A stretch of DNA of 31,619 nucleotides from an uncultured Flavobacteriales bacterium (GCA_937901255.1 CALCHN010000057.1:1-31619), one strand, 5' to 3'. Positions 1-8,009 are shown, counted from the stretch's first letter. The notes: a model not told the origin generated them from the letters alone. Made by a program: numbers and translations.

Positions 1-55
1 ATCTTGCGATAACTTTTCCCCCTCTCTTCAAAGAGAGGGGGTGCAGGGGGAGAGT
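1..55. repeat. Dispersed 55-bp hairpin repeat, copy 1
   Basis: This stretch matches 29069-29123 without gaps, with about 49 of 55 bases identical. Its core is a perfect inverted repeat: CCCCCTCTCTT at 18-28 and AAGAGAGGGGG at 31-41, followed by a G-rich tail ending in GAGAGT. The remaining bases to 221 are AT-rich with no supported gene. A TATTTTTG box at 143-150 could be the -7 element of the permease gene, but I found no partner upstream. The copy may continue to the left of the window. Confidence 0.8.
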
Positions 56-221
56 CCCCATTATTTTATTAAAATCACTAACATTAATTATTATTTAAAG
101 TTATTAATAAGCCTCGTTTCATAGACATCAACTAAGTTTTACTATTTTTGTTAATCACTTTAAGATGTAAAGTTAATTAAATTGCTCATCCCTACCAACA
201 GAAAGACTTAAAACACCATTT

Positions 222-1451
222 ATGAATTTGGAGTATTTTATAGCTAAAAAAATAATTAAGGGAGATAGCAAATCCAATAAGTTTACAAAACCTATTGTGA
301 AAATTGCCATTGTTGCCATTGCGTTGGGAATGATTGTAATGATTACCTCTTTGAGCATTGTAAAAGGATTTCAAGAGGAAATTCGTAATAAAATAATTGG
401 TTTTGGAAGCCATATTCAGATTACCAGTTACGATTCGCACAATACCTACGAAGCAAGTCCTATAGATAAAGACCAAGATTTTTACCCTGAAATAGAAGAA
501 GTAGAAGGGGTAAATCACATACAGGTTTTTGCAACAAAAGCCGGCATCATTAAAACCAAAGAAGAAATTTATGGTGTGGTGGTAAAAGGCGTGGGCAGCG
601 ATTTCGATTGGAGTTTTTTTAACGATAAACTAAAAGCAGGCAGTACTTTTACAATTGCCGATTCGGTAGCCAGTGATAGCATATTACTTTCCCAAACCAT
701 TGCCAATAAAATGGAATTAGCAGTTGGCGATAAAATGTTCATCTATTTTATTCAGGAAAACGGACAGTTGCGTCCTAAAGATTTCATAGTATCAGGGATT
801 TACCAATCTGGTTTAGAGCAATTTGATAATCTAATGGTGCTTACCGATATTGCTCATATTCAGAAAAGAAATGGTTGGGAAGCCAATCAGGTGGGTGGCT
901 TTGAAATCACTATAGACAACTACAAAGATTTAGATAAATTGGATGAGTTTATTTATGAAAATATTGGCTACGATTTGTATTCTAAAACGATACAACAACA
1001 AAACCCTGATATTTTTAATTGGTTGGAATTACAAGATTTAAATGTGGTAATTATCATTGTACTGATGTTAGTAGTAGCCATCATTAATATTGTTTCGGCA
1101 TTACTAATTCTTATTTTAGAAAGAGTGAGAACCATAGGGATTTTAAAAGCTATGGGAATGAGTAATTGGAGTGTGCGGAAAATTTTTATTTACAATGCTG
1201 TTTATTTAATTGTAAGAGGGTTAATTTGGGGAAATGCCATAGGAATTGGAATATGTTTGTTACAACTAAAATTTGGCTTTTTAAAACTACCCGAAGAATC
1301 GTATTTTGTGTCAGAAGTTCCTATAAAAATGGAATTTATCAATATTTTGCTACTCAACTTAGGTACCTTGTTCATTTGTGTATTGATGTTGATTATCCCT
1401 TCATTGGTTATTTCAAAAATATCGCCAATTAAAGCCATCCGGTTTGATTAA
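222..1451 (+). CDS. LolC/LolE-type ABC transporter permease (FtsX/MacB family)
   Basis: Inner-membrane permease of the family that extracts lipoproteins or other envelope substrates using an ATPase partner. The 409 residues show the family layout: a cytoplasmic N-terminus with LEYFIAKKI, a first membrane helix near residues 25-48, a large periplasmic MacB-like domain to about 270, then three helices near 273-298, 320-340 and 375-395. ERVRTIGILKAMGMS near residue 300 is the coupling segment typical of FtsX domains. The C-terminus KISPIKAIRFD is also typical. No ATPase gene lies in the window, so the partner is encoded elsewhere. The exact substrate cannot be told from sequence; lipoprotein release is the closest analogy. 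Confidence 0.88.
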   Translation: MNLEYFIAKKIIKGDSKSNKFTKPIVKIAIVAIALGMIVMITSLSIVKGFQEEIRNKIIGFGSHIQITSYDSHNTYEASPIDKDQDFYPEIEEVEGVNHIQVFATKAGIIKTKEEIYGVVVKGVGSDFDWSFFNDKLKAGSTFTIADSVASDSILLSQTIANKMELAVGDKMFIYFIQENGQLRPKDFIVSGIYQSGLEQFDNLMVLTDIAHIQKRNGWEANQVGGFEITIDNYKDLDKLDEFIYENIGYDLYSKTIQQQNPDIFNWLELQDLNVVIIIVLMLVVAIINIVSALLILILERVRTIGILKAMGMSNWSVRKIFIYNAVYLIVRGLIWGNAIGIGICLLQLKFGFLKLPEESYFVSEVPIKMEFINILLLNLGTLFICVLMLIIPSLVISKISPIKAIRFD

Positions 1452-1539
1452 GTTAGGCGTTAGGAGTTAGGCATTAGGCGTTAGGTGTTAGGCTGCCACA
1501 ACAAATTTACGATTAACCATTAACCATTAACTAATAACT
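1452..1539. repeat. Two adjacent heptamer arrays
   Basis: Directly after the permease stop there are six head-to-tail 7-mers at 1452-1493 of consensus GTTAGGC, varying only at the first and last base. After an 18-base gap, four 7-mers of consensus ATTAACC (1512-1539) follow, the last two degenerate. The two units differ, but both have a strict 7-bp period. Function unknown. Confidence 0.8.
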
Positions 1540-1626
1540 ATAAAGAGGCATCTAAAAAATAAATTTTTCTTTTTAAAACGGAATTATGTATATTTATACT
1601 CGTTAAAACCTAATTCATAAAAAACT

Positions 1627-2928
1627 ATGGCATTAAACATTTTCCAAACTAACAATAGCAGTAGCGGATTTGCAACAAAAAGTAAGAAAATGGCTCGAAT
1701 GGGAGCTATTGGTGCTTTTTTTATTACCATGGTCTATAGTAGCTTTACCTCCATGTTCACCTCTGATGCTACCAATTTATTAATGGCATTTAGTCTGCCA
1801 TTGGCTTGTATTGTGTTTTTTGGCATTACTTATACCAAAATAAACAGCAAAACCATTTACGAAATTTTACTATACTTTTTAATGGTTTCGGCATGTTTTA
1901 CTATATATATTGGCTATAAATTAAATTTTGAAGCCAGTTATAGCGTACTTATGATGGTTATTTTAAACCTTACGCTTTTTATCATTCCAACCAATAAAAA
2001 ACTAGCCATTTATTTCGGAGTAGTTTTCATATTTCTTTTAGTTAGTTTATTGCTTTCAACTCAAAGCTATAGCTTCGTTTGGCTGATTATAACCTTGTTT
2101 TTGTTTTCCTTTGTTTTAAGCTTTATTTTAACCATGCAACGCAGAAACCTCATCAGAACCATAGATAGTAATGCTTCTATTTTAAAATCTATTGCCAATA
2201 CTACCAATGATGCTTTTTTGTTGGTAGATTATTTTTCTAAAGAAATTAAAGATGCAAACGAAAGAACTTCAACCGTTTTTAACCTTACTAACGCCAAAGA
2301 TGTAATAAAAACCAATTACCAAAGCTTATTTGCTGATGATACTTACATTCAGCAACATCGTACAGAAATTAAACAACAAATTACCGATTACGGATATTTT
2401 AATGATGAAGTACAATTTAAAACCATTGATGGAGAAATTTTTTGGGGATATTTATCTCTATCTCCTTTTAATGCTGCCAAAAACAACTTTTACTTATTAC
2501 AAATAAGAAATATTGATGCAAAGAAAAAGTACGATGAAAAAATTGCTAAGAACAATGCGAAATACCGTTTTATCTTAGATAATTTAGATGAATTCATTTA
2601 TTTAGCAAACTACTCTAAAGGCAGCATTCCCGATTTTGAATACGTTAGTCCTTTTATTGAAGAAATTTTTGGCATTAAACCTCACCAAAATGTTTCTCAA
2701 GAAATTCAAGAAAAAGTAGCTCAACTTTATCATCCTGAAGATGTGCCTAAAATAAAAAAAGAAAAAGATCAGTTCTTTAATGATAAAAAAGCTGCTGTAT
2801 TTAATTATCGAGTAAAACCACTTGGTAAAGATGAATACATTTGGATTCAAGAAAAAGTATTTCCACGCTTAGATGAAAATGGCAATATCATAGAAATTTT
2901 AGGAATTTTAAGGAAAAAAGAGGATTGA
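1627..2928 (+). CDS. Membrane protein with PAS domains and no visible output domain
   Basis: 433 residues. Roughly the first 170 contain six or seven hydrophobic helices. A basic stretch (MQRRNLIRT) then leads into two PAS-like domains, near residues 185-295 and 305-430. The second ends with a typical PAC segment (WIQEKVFPRLDENGNI) and the protein stops within a few residues, at ILGILRKKED. No histidine kinase, GGDEF, HTH or phosphatase domain follows. The 135 bases before dusB hold no kinase remnant in any frame that I can recognise. It could be a sensor working through protein contacts, or a histidine kinase that lost its catalytic half. Ligand unknown. Transcription is probably independent of both neighbours. 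Confidence 0.75.
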   Translation: MALNIFQTNNSSSGFATKSKKMARMGAIGAFFITMVYSSFTSMFTSDATNLLMAFSLPLACIVFFGITYTKINSKTIYEILLYFLMVSACFTIYIGYKLNFEASYSVLMMVILNLTLFIIPTNKKLAIYFGVVFIFLLVSLLLSTQSYSFVWLIITLFLFSFVLSFILTMQRRNLIRTIDSNASILKSIANTTNDAFLLVDYFSKEIKDANERTSTVFNLTNAKDVIKTNYQSLFADDTYIQQHRTEIKQQITDYGYFNDEVQFKTIDGEIFWGYLSLSPFNAAKNNFYLLQIRNIDAKKKYDEKIAKNNAKYRFILDNLDEFIYLANYSKGSIPDFEYVSPFIEEIFGIKPHQNVSQEIQEKVAQLYHPEDVPKIKKEKDQFFNDKKAAVFNYRVKPLGKDEYIWIQEKVFPRLDENGNIIEILGILRKKED

Positions 2929-3037
2929 TAAATGTGTGGATTAATTGATGTGTGAATGTGAGAATTATTAAAACCTTCAAACGATTTTTCGAGTTCAACA
3001 AACTTCAAACCTTCAACTTTCATCCTTTTTATTTCCT

Positions 3038-3045
3038 TAATTTTG
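3038..3045 (+). promoter_or_regulatory. Bacteroidota -7 box for dusB
   Basis: TAATTTTG matches the TAnnTTTG consensus and ends 18 bases before the dusB start codon. No TTG is visible at the expected -33 distance. Confidence 0.4.
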
Positions 3046-3063
3046 TCCTAATTATTTTTATCA

Positions 3064-4044
3064 ATGGCAAAAATAGGCGACATAGAACTTGGCGAGTTCC
3101 CACTTTTACTTGCTCCAATGGAAGACGTTAGCGACCCGCCTTTCCGTGCATTGTGCAAAGAAAATGGTGCAGATTTAATGTACACCGAATTTATTTCTTC
3201 GGAAGGATTGATACGTGATGCCGCAAAAAGCGTAAAAAAACTCGATATTTTTGAATATGAACGCCCCATTGGCATTCAGATTTTTGGAAATGATATTGAA
3301 TCTATGCGTCAGGCAACAGAAGTAACTACACAAGCCAACCCCGATATTATTGATATAAATTATGGCTGTCCGGTTAAAAAAGTAGCTTGTAAAGGCTCCG
3401 GAGCAGGTATTTTACAAGACATTCCTAAAATGGTAAAAATGACTGCCGAGATTGTAAAGTCAACACATTTACCCGTTACCGTGAAAACCCGTTTGGGTTG
3501 GGATGAAAGTACCAAATACATTGTTGAAGTAGCAGAAAGATTGCAAGATGTGGGGATACAAGCCATCTCTATTCACGGTAGAACCAGAAAACAAATGTAC
3601 AAAGGAGAAGCCGACTGGACGTTAATTGGTGAAGTAAAAAACAACCCAAGAATGCATATTCCTGTTTTTGGAAATGGCGATGTGGACACGCCCGAAAAAG
3701 CATTGGAAAATAAAAACAGATATGGAGTAGATGGTGTGATGATAGGCAGGGCAAGCATTGGTTATCCTTGGATTTTTAATGAGATAAAACATTTTATGGC
3801 AACCGGAGAACATCTTGCACCACCAAGTTTGGAACAGCGTGTGAATGCCGCTAAACGTCATTTAGAAATGTCTATAAAATGGAAAGGCGAAAAATTAGGG
3901 GTAGTAGAAATGCGAAGACATTATGCCAATTATTTTAAAGGAATCCCTCATTTAAAAGAGTTTAGAATAAAATTAGTTACCGAAACTGCTCCTGAATTAC
4001 TGTTCCATACCTTGGATGAAATTGCTACAGCGTTAAGTTATTAA
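3064..4044 (+). CDS. dusB: tRNA-dihydrouridine synthase, DusB family
   Basis: FMN-dependent enzyme that reduces uridine to dihydrouridine in tRNA. The 326 residues form a TIM barrel plus a helical C-terminal tRNA-binding part. Visible signatures are LLLAPMEDVSD near residue 14, NYGCPVKKVACKGSGAG with the catalytic Cys at 109, the FMN-binding IHGRTR segment, GNGDV, and DGVMIGRASIGYPWIF near the barrel end. Length and motifs are normal for DusB. A TAATTTTG box just upstream suggests its own promoter. It appears to be a single-gene unit. Confidence 0.95.
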   Translation: MAKIGDIELGEFPLLLAPMEDVSDPPFRALCKENGADLMYTEFISSEGLIRDAAKSVKKLDIFEYERPIGIQIFGNDIESMRQATEVTTQANPDIIDINYGCPVKKVACKGSGAGILQDIPKMVKMTAEIVKSTHLPVTVKTRLGWDESTKYIVEVAERLQDVGIQAISIHGRTRKQMYKGEADWTLIGEVKNNPRMHIPVFGNGDVDTPEKALENKNRYGVDGVMIGRASIGYPWIFNEIKHFMATGEHLAPPSLEQRVNAAKRHLEMSIKWKGEKLGVVEMRRHYANYFKGIPHLKEFRIKLVTETAPELLFHTLDEIATALSY

Positions 4045-4242
4045 TACTCAAAATAATCTGCTCATTTCACCCTAAAACTTGTTGTTAAATTAAACTAACC
4101 GAAGAAAAAGGTATAAAAGCTTATGCTCAGTAACAGTACTATAAATACTAATACCTTTCAGAAAGTTCTAAACTTTCCAATAATTACTCGATTAGAATCC
4201 AGAAAATTTAGCTTTACTTTGCTGTCCTATTTTCTATAAAAA
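4045..4242. other. Intergenic region with two inverted repeats
   Basis: This 198-base gap carries no supported gene. AAAGGTAT at 4107-4114 pairs with ATACCTTT at 4151-4158 over a 36-base loop. GAAAGTT at 4161-4167 pairs with AACTTTC at 4171-4177 over a 3-base loop. Neither is followed by a clear T-run, so terminator, operator and leader RNA all remain possible. Confidence 0.4.
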
Positions 4243-4611
4243 ATGAAAGCTTTTTTAACTATTGGGCTATTGGTTTTATCCAATACCTTTATGACTTTAG
4301 CGTGGTACGGTCATTTAAAATTCAGTGAGTGGAAATGGTTCAACAAATTGGGCTTTATTTCCATAGTATTAATCAGTTGGGGCATTGCCTTGTTTGAATA
4401 TTTCTTTCAAGTGTCTGCCAACCGAATTGGCTACAAAGAACATGGCGGACCGTTTTCTTTAATTGAGCTAAAAGTACTGCAAGAAGTAATTACCTTGGTG
4501 GTATTTGTAGTGTTTTCCTTACTACTTTTTAAAAATGAAACGTTTAGATGGAACCACTTAGTAGGTTTTGTGTTTTTAGTATTAGCGGTTTATTTTATTT
4601 TTAAGAAGTAG
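4243..4611 (+). CDS. DUF486 (DMT-like) small membrane protein
   Basis: 122 residues with four predicted membrane helices. The family signatures are clear: LSNTFMTLAWYGHLKF near the first helix, ISWGIALFEYFFQVSANRIGY after the second, and GGPFSLIELKVLQEV before the third. The family belongs to the drug/metabolite transporter superfamily and its substrate is unknown. The ATG start gives the expected length. The gene ends 145 bases before a strong hairpin terminator and faces a convergent gene. Confidence 0.88.
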   Translation: MKAFLTIGLLVLSNTFMTLAWYGHLKFSEWKWFNKLGFISIVLISWGIALFEYFFQVSANRIGYKEHGGPFSLIELKVLQEVITLVVFVVFSLLLFKNETFRWNHLVGFVFLVLAVYFIFKK

Positions 4612-4756
4612 ATTTTTCTCTTTTCCCTGACGAAACGCAGTGAAGATCAAGAAACGCAAGTTCAACGAAGTTAATCCACACTTAGGTATTGGTGATTAGG
4701 CTAGACTCCTTATCTCTGTTATGCTTCGTAAGGAAAATTCTATTTGTTTTATATTT

Positions 4757-4789
4757 AAGGCTGTGAAATTAAATCTTCACAGCCTTTTT
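4757..4789. terminator. Bidirectional intrinsic terminator
   Basis: A perfect 11-bp stem (AAGGCTGTGAA at 4757-4767, TTCACAGCCTT at 4776-4786) with an 8-base loop is followed by TTTTT on the plus strand. It lies between the convergent DUF486 gene and the gene ending at 4796, so it can serve both. The 145 bases before it contain direct GAAACGCA repeats and no gene. Confidence 0.85.
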
Positions 4790-4795
4790 ATTAAT

Positions 4796-5422
4796 TTATT
4801 GTTGTGATGCCATTAGCATAGTAACCAAAACAACACTTATACCCACACTAACACCCCAGTTTGTCCAAACTTTTTTAGATTTAATTTTTAATGCCTCTTT
4901 TCTATATCCATTAGCATAATCTACATTTTTCATTAGTTCACTATTTGGATACATTAAATTTTCATCTTTAGGCACTGTAGAGGAACTCGCAGCAGCAGGA
5001 ATTAATCCAATTAAAGGGCTAAAAAACATTGAAGTTACAAACACTCCTGTTCCTGCTCCTTGATAACCTTTATAATGTTTTTTAGCATCATTTTGTCCAT
5101 CACTATAGGAGGCGGTAAATTGTTTGTTTAAGGTTTCATCAACCTTAGGAGTTATAATTTCTTGTACTTCTTCTTTTTTAGCAGTTTCTTCGTCATTAAA
5201 CATATCTTTTGTTCCATCTTGGTATTTAATCATAAAGAGTTCTGTTTTAGAAATTACATAAATAGGACTTGATTCAGAACCAAACTTTTTATACTTAATG
5301 TTTTCTGTTCCAACTTCCGTTACTGTTGCTTTAATTTCATCACCACTTTTTTTTATGATAATGTCTTGAGCAATAATAATATTGGAAATAAATAATACTA
5401 AAATAAATATTGTTGTTTTCAT
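4796..5422 (-). CDS. Exported hypothetical protein with a C-terminal membrane helix
   Basis: 208 residues. An N-terminal signal peptide (MKTTIFILVLFISNIIIAQ) is followed by a small domain built on IIIKKSGDEIKATVTEVG and IKYKKFGSESSPIYVI, then FMIKYQDGTKDMF. This pattern is common in uncharacterised Bacteroidota secreted proteins. A charged linker follows, then a hydrophobic glycine-rich segment near residues 122-147 and a helix near 190-205. It is probably periplasmic or envelope-anchored. It lies 25 bases downstream of the lipoprotein gene on the same strand, so the two are probably co-transcribed. Function unknown. Confidence 0.75.
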   Translation of the reverse strand: MKTTIFILVLFISNIIIAQDIIIKKSGDEIKATVTEVGTENIKYKKFGSESSPIYVISKTELFMIKYQDGTKDMFNDEETAKKEEVQEIITPKVDETLNKQFTASYSDGQNDAKKHYKGYQGAGTGVFVTSMFFSPLIGLIPAAASSSTVPKDENLMYPNSELMKNVDYANGYRKEALKIKSKKVWTNWGVSVGISVVLVTMLMASQQ

Positions 5423-5447
5423 GTTTTCATAGGGTTTTAAATAATAA

Positions 5448-6011
5448 TTAAAAATAATAACTCACATATATTTTAAACTCTAAAGTTGACGATGACACAT
5501 AAATTATACTTGGAAATCCATTTGTACTGTAATATGGAGTAAAAACAAACCCTCCAATGTAATCATTTGCTCCTGTATCATAGTCCCATGCTCTTATGGT
5601 GTATGAACTTGTAGGGGAAATTATATCAAAAGGTAAATAACTACTACTAGTAAAATCATATGACTGATTATAATCAGCATCTTGGTAATATCCCGTACTA
5701 AACAAAGAAGTTGAACCGATTAAAAATTCCACAAATAATTCAGGTCTGCTATCTCCAATATCTAAATTATCCCAATAGCTTCCATTATCATATTGTGGAA
5801 ATTTAGTAACAGTAATTTTAGTTATTCTAATTTTTGAAGGTGTTATTTGCGTTTGACAATTTGCCCCTGTATAACCTTCATCGCAAGTAGATGTTTGAGG
5901 TGGTGATGATGTGTTATTTGGTTTAGGTGCATCTTTATCTTTTTTACAACCTACTAGTGAGATAATACCTGCCATTAATACAAGTATTAGAGTTCTTTTT
6001 ATTGTTTTCAT
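5448..6011 (-). CDS. Lipoprotein with EGF-like knot and C2-like domain
   Basis: 187 residues. The signal peptide ends in a lipobox (SLVGC), with KKDKD after the cysteine. A proline- and serine-rich linker leads to CDEGYTGANC, which resembles the second half of an EGF-like module. The rest is a beta-rich domain whose IRAWDYDTGANDYIGGF stretch resembles the calcium-binding loop of C2 domains; this is a resemblance only. It probably sits in the outer membrane. It is the first gene of a likely two-gene unit with 4796-5422. Upstream, TATCTTTA (minus strand) is near the -7 consensus, and the candidate -33 TTG lies inside the palindrome at 6060-6077. Confidence 0.75.
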   Translation of the reverse strand: MKTIKRTLILVLMAGIISLVGCKKDKDAPKPNNTSSPPQTSTCDEGYTGANCQTQITPSKIRITKITVTKFPQYDNGSYWDNLDIGDSRPELFVEFLIGSTSLFSTGYYQDADYNQSYDFTSSSYLPFDIISPTSSYTIRAWDYDTGANDYIGGFVFTPYYSTNGFPSIIYVSSSTLEFKIYVSYYF

Positions 6012-6059
6012 TTTTATAAATTTTAAAGTTCGGGGTAAAGATATAAATTAATTTTACAA

Positions 6060-6077
6060 AAAGACCAATTGGTCTTT
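6060..6077. promoter_or_regulatory. Perfect 18-bp palindrome, candidate operator
   Basis: AAAGACCAATTGGTCTTT is fully self-complementary with no spacer. It lies between the divergent lipoprotein gene and the XRE gene and would overlap the -33 region of the former. The GACCA/TGGTC half-sites resemble operators of TetR-family dimers such as RutR. The adjacent regulator, however, is XRE-type, so the binding protein is uncertain. Confidence 0.55.
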
Positions 6078-6131
6078 AATTTTTTGTATTAAATGTATGA
6101 CCTTTCCAAATTCCTAAAAGGTTGTAATTTA

Positions 6132-6356
6132 ATGAAACAAGCGGTAGATATTGAACTTTTAAACAAAGTGGCTCTACGGATTAAAACCCTGAGAGAGCAA
6201 AGAAATATTACCCAAGAAATTTTTTATAATGATACTGGTATAAACATAGGGAGAATAGAACGCTCCAAAAGAAATTTCTCTATTTCTACCATGAAAAGAA
6301 TTTGTGAATACCTTGATATTACTCTTGAGGAGTTTTTCTCGGAGGGGTTTAATTGA
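6132..6356 (+). CDS. XRE-family helix-turn-helix regulator
   Basis: A 74-residue protein that is essentially one HTH domain: RIKTLREQRNITQEIF (first helices), then NDTGINIGRIERSKRNFS containing the recognition helix, and the family ending MKRICEYLDITLEEFF. I chose the methionine at 6132 because the 13 extra residues of the upstream in-frame start at 6093 lie outside the fold; 6093 remains possible. The gene is 71 bases upstream of the TIR-like gene and just downstream of the palindrome, so it may control both flanking units. Small stand-alone XRE proteins of this kind often accompany mobile or defence genes. Confidence 0.82.
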   Translation: MKQAVDIELLNKVALRIKTLREQRNITQEIFYNDTGINIGRIERSKRNFSISTMKRICEYLDITLEEFFSEGFN

Positions 6357-6427
6357 TTGCTTTTTCTTTAATAAGTTAGTAGAGTTGGTACTTCAATAAT
6401 ATGAAATACTTGATAATATAATTAAAC

Positions 6428-7288
6428 ATGGAGTATAATATATTTTATTCTTGGCAATCAGATTTGGACGACCATTTTCAAATGGATCAAATACGATTTG
6501 TCGAAAATGCTTTAAAACAAGCAAAATTAAAACTAAGTGATGTTCATACATACTTAATTGACAAGGCTGCAAGAGACGTTTCTGGAGCTATTAATATTGT
6601 TGAAGATATCGATTCAAAGATTAATCTTTGTGATATTTTTATTGCTGACATATCTATTATAAACAAAGGTTCAAAGTTTCGAAAAATCCCAAACCCGAAT
6701 GTAATGTTCGAAATTGGACTTGCTAAAACTTCAGTAGATTGGAGTAATATAATTTTTGTTTTAAACGATTATTTTGGAAAATATGACGATTTACCCTTTG
6801 ACATTAAAACACGTAGAGCAATTACTTTCACAATGGTTAAAGGAGAAAAAAGCAACAAAGATGAGTTTAAGAAATTAGTAGACAAATTATCTACTGCGAT
6901 TAATTCATGCTTAGCTAAATCTCCGAAATTAAGGTTAAACGAAATTGTAAATGGATTAAATGATTCACAATGGAAAGTCTATAATTTTATAGATGGAAAA
7001 ATTGATAAATCAGAAATTAAGGGGATTATCATTATTAGACAAATAAATAATCATATTTATTCTTTTGATTTTGAATGTTATGAAAATAATAGAAAGTTTG
7101 AGAATGGAAATTGGCAAGCAAGATTTTTTTTAAATGAGGCAACTTTGACTACTGCTGATTTAGTATTCAAATCAAGTGGGAATTTTGGGTTTAAACGAAT
7201 AATTTTCCCCTTAAATAGAAAGTATACTGAGCTTTTTTTAATTGGAGAACCTCCATATGGTAAGCAAATATTAATTAAAAACGAATAA
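6428..7288 (+). CDS. TIR-like nucleotide-binding domain protein
   Basis: 286 residues. The N-terminal half has the signatures of a TIR-related family often found in accessory loci: FYSWQSD at residues 6-12, AARDVSGA at 47-54, CDIFIADIS at 68-76, PNPNVMFEIG at 88-97 and LPFDIKTRR at 122-130. In related bacterial TIR proteins these positions surround a nucleotide or NAD-binding cleft, and the Glu in FEIG is a plausible catalytic residue (inference). The C-terminal half, from about residue 165, is not recognisable and could be a sensing or oligomerisation part. No signal peptide, so cytoplasmic. The preceding XRE gene suggests a regulated two-gene module, possibly anti-phage. The specific biochemical activity is unproven. 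Confidence 0.7.
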   Translation: MEYNIFYSWQSDLDDHFQMDQIRFVENALKQAKLKLSDVHTYLIDKAARDVSGAINIVEDIDSKINLCDIFIADISIINKGSKFRKIPNPNVMFEIGLAKTSVDWSNIIFVLNDYFGKYDDLPFDIKTRRAITFTMVKGEKSNKDEFKKLVDKLSTAINSCLAKSPKLRLNEIVNGLNDSQWKVYNFIDGKIDKSEIKGIIIIRQINNHIYSFDFECYENNRKFENGNWQARFFLNEATLTTADLVFKSSGNFGFKRIIFPLNRKYTELFLIGEPPYGKQILIKNE

Positions 7289-7293
7289 CTAAT

Positions 7294-7315
7294 AAAAAAA
7301 TTAACAACACTGTTA
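7294..7315 (-). terminator. Weak terminator of the 7313-7996 gene
   Basis: On the minus strand a 5-bp stem (TAACA/TGTTA, 4-base loop, 7302-7315) is followed by ATTTTTTTA. The hairpin includes the stop codon of the minus-strand gene and sits in the 24-base gap between convergent genes. The stem is short. Confidence 0.35.
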
Positions 7316-7996
7316 TTGAATTGTTTCTAATTTAGAAATCAAATTCTGATAATCCTCATTACTCCTAAACTCTGCTAATGTCGATGATAATTCTTCCCAC
7401 TCGAATGATTTTTGTCTAATATAATTTATAAATTCAAAATACTCTAAATACTTTTCTGAATTATCATTTATATCAATTCCTCTTCTATTTATTTCATTAT
7501 TAAGAACAATTGCTGCCTTTAAACTAACCTTTAATAATTCTCTTATATCAATACCAACGCTATGCTCGCCAGTATAACAATCTAAATCCTTAAAATATAC
7601 TACAAATTGGGTTGATGTTTTTTCAAACCACTCATCATTATTTTTTAAAGGTCGGAACCATTTATTATGGTTATCAGTATTCAAATTATTATTTTCAAAG
7701 TCATTTAAAAACATAAAAGGTAAGTCTTTAATTGACAAGTATTCTGAAAATTGTTCTATAGTTGCGTCAATAATTATCCCATTATTTAGTTCAATCCATG
7801 TGTGGTTGATTGATCGTAAAGGTGCAGGAAAACATCCTCCTTTTAAGGAGTTATGGTAGCCATTAATTTGAAGATATAAAGAAAGAGGATAACTAATACA
7901 AAAACATTTATGTCTTACTGACTCTTTATCATCAATTATCTCATTTTTAAAGTTTTCTACTAATGTTTGTAATTTATATAAATCTGGATTCATCAT
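7313..7996 (-). CDS. Putative papain/transglutaminase-fold protein (Cys-His-Asp)
   Basis: 227 residues, not assigned to a named family. CFCISYPLSLYL (residues 31-42), then NHTWIELNNG with His65, then IIIDATIEQF with Asp77, gives the Cys (33, or 31) ... His ... Asp order and hydrophobic spacing of papain- and transglutaminase-like folds. The rest is acidic and helical, with an extended C-terminal helix from about 170. There is no signal peptide, so a cytoplasmic enzyme is likely; protease, transglutaminase or deamidase activity cannot be told apart. It begins 13 bases after the acsA stop on the same strand and may be read through from acsA, but it looks like a recent insertion next to a core gene. 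The methionine at 7993 is an equally good start. Confidence 0.65.
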   Translation of the reverse strand: MMNPDLYKLQTLVENFKNEIIDDKESVRHKCFCISYPLSLYLQINGYHNSLKGGCFPAPLRSINHTWIELNNGIIIDATIEQFSEYLSIKDLPFMFLNDFENNNLNTDNHNKWFRPLKNNDEWFEKTSTQFVVYFKDLDCYTGEHSVGIDIRELLKVSLKAAIVLNNEINRRGIDINDNSEKYLEYFEFINYIRQKSFEWEELSSTLAEFRSNEDYQNLISKLETIQ

Positions 7997-8009
7997 TTTT
8001 AAGTATATT

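Noticed and set aside
1452..1539. CRISPR array
   Set aside because: The 7-mers are directly adjacent with no spacers, and no cas genes are present.
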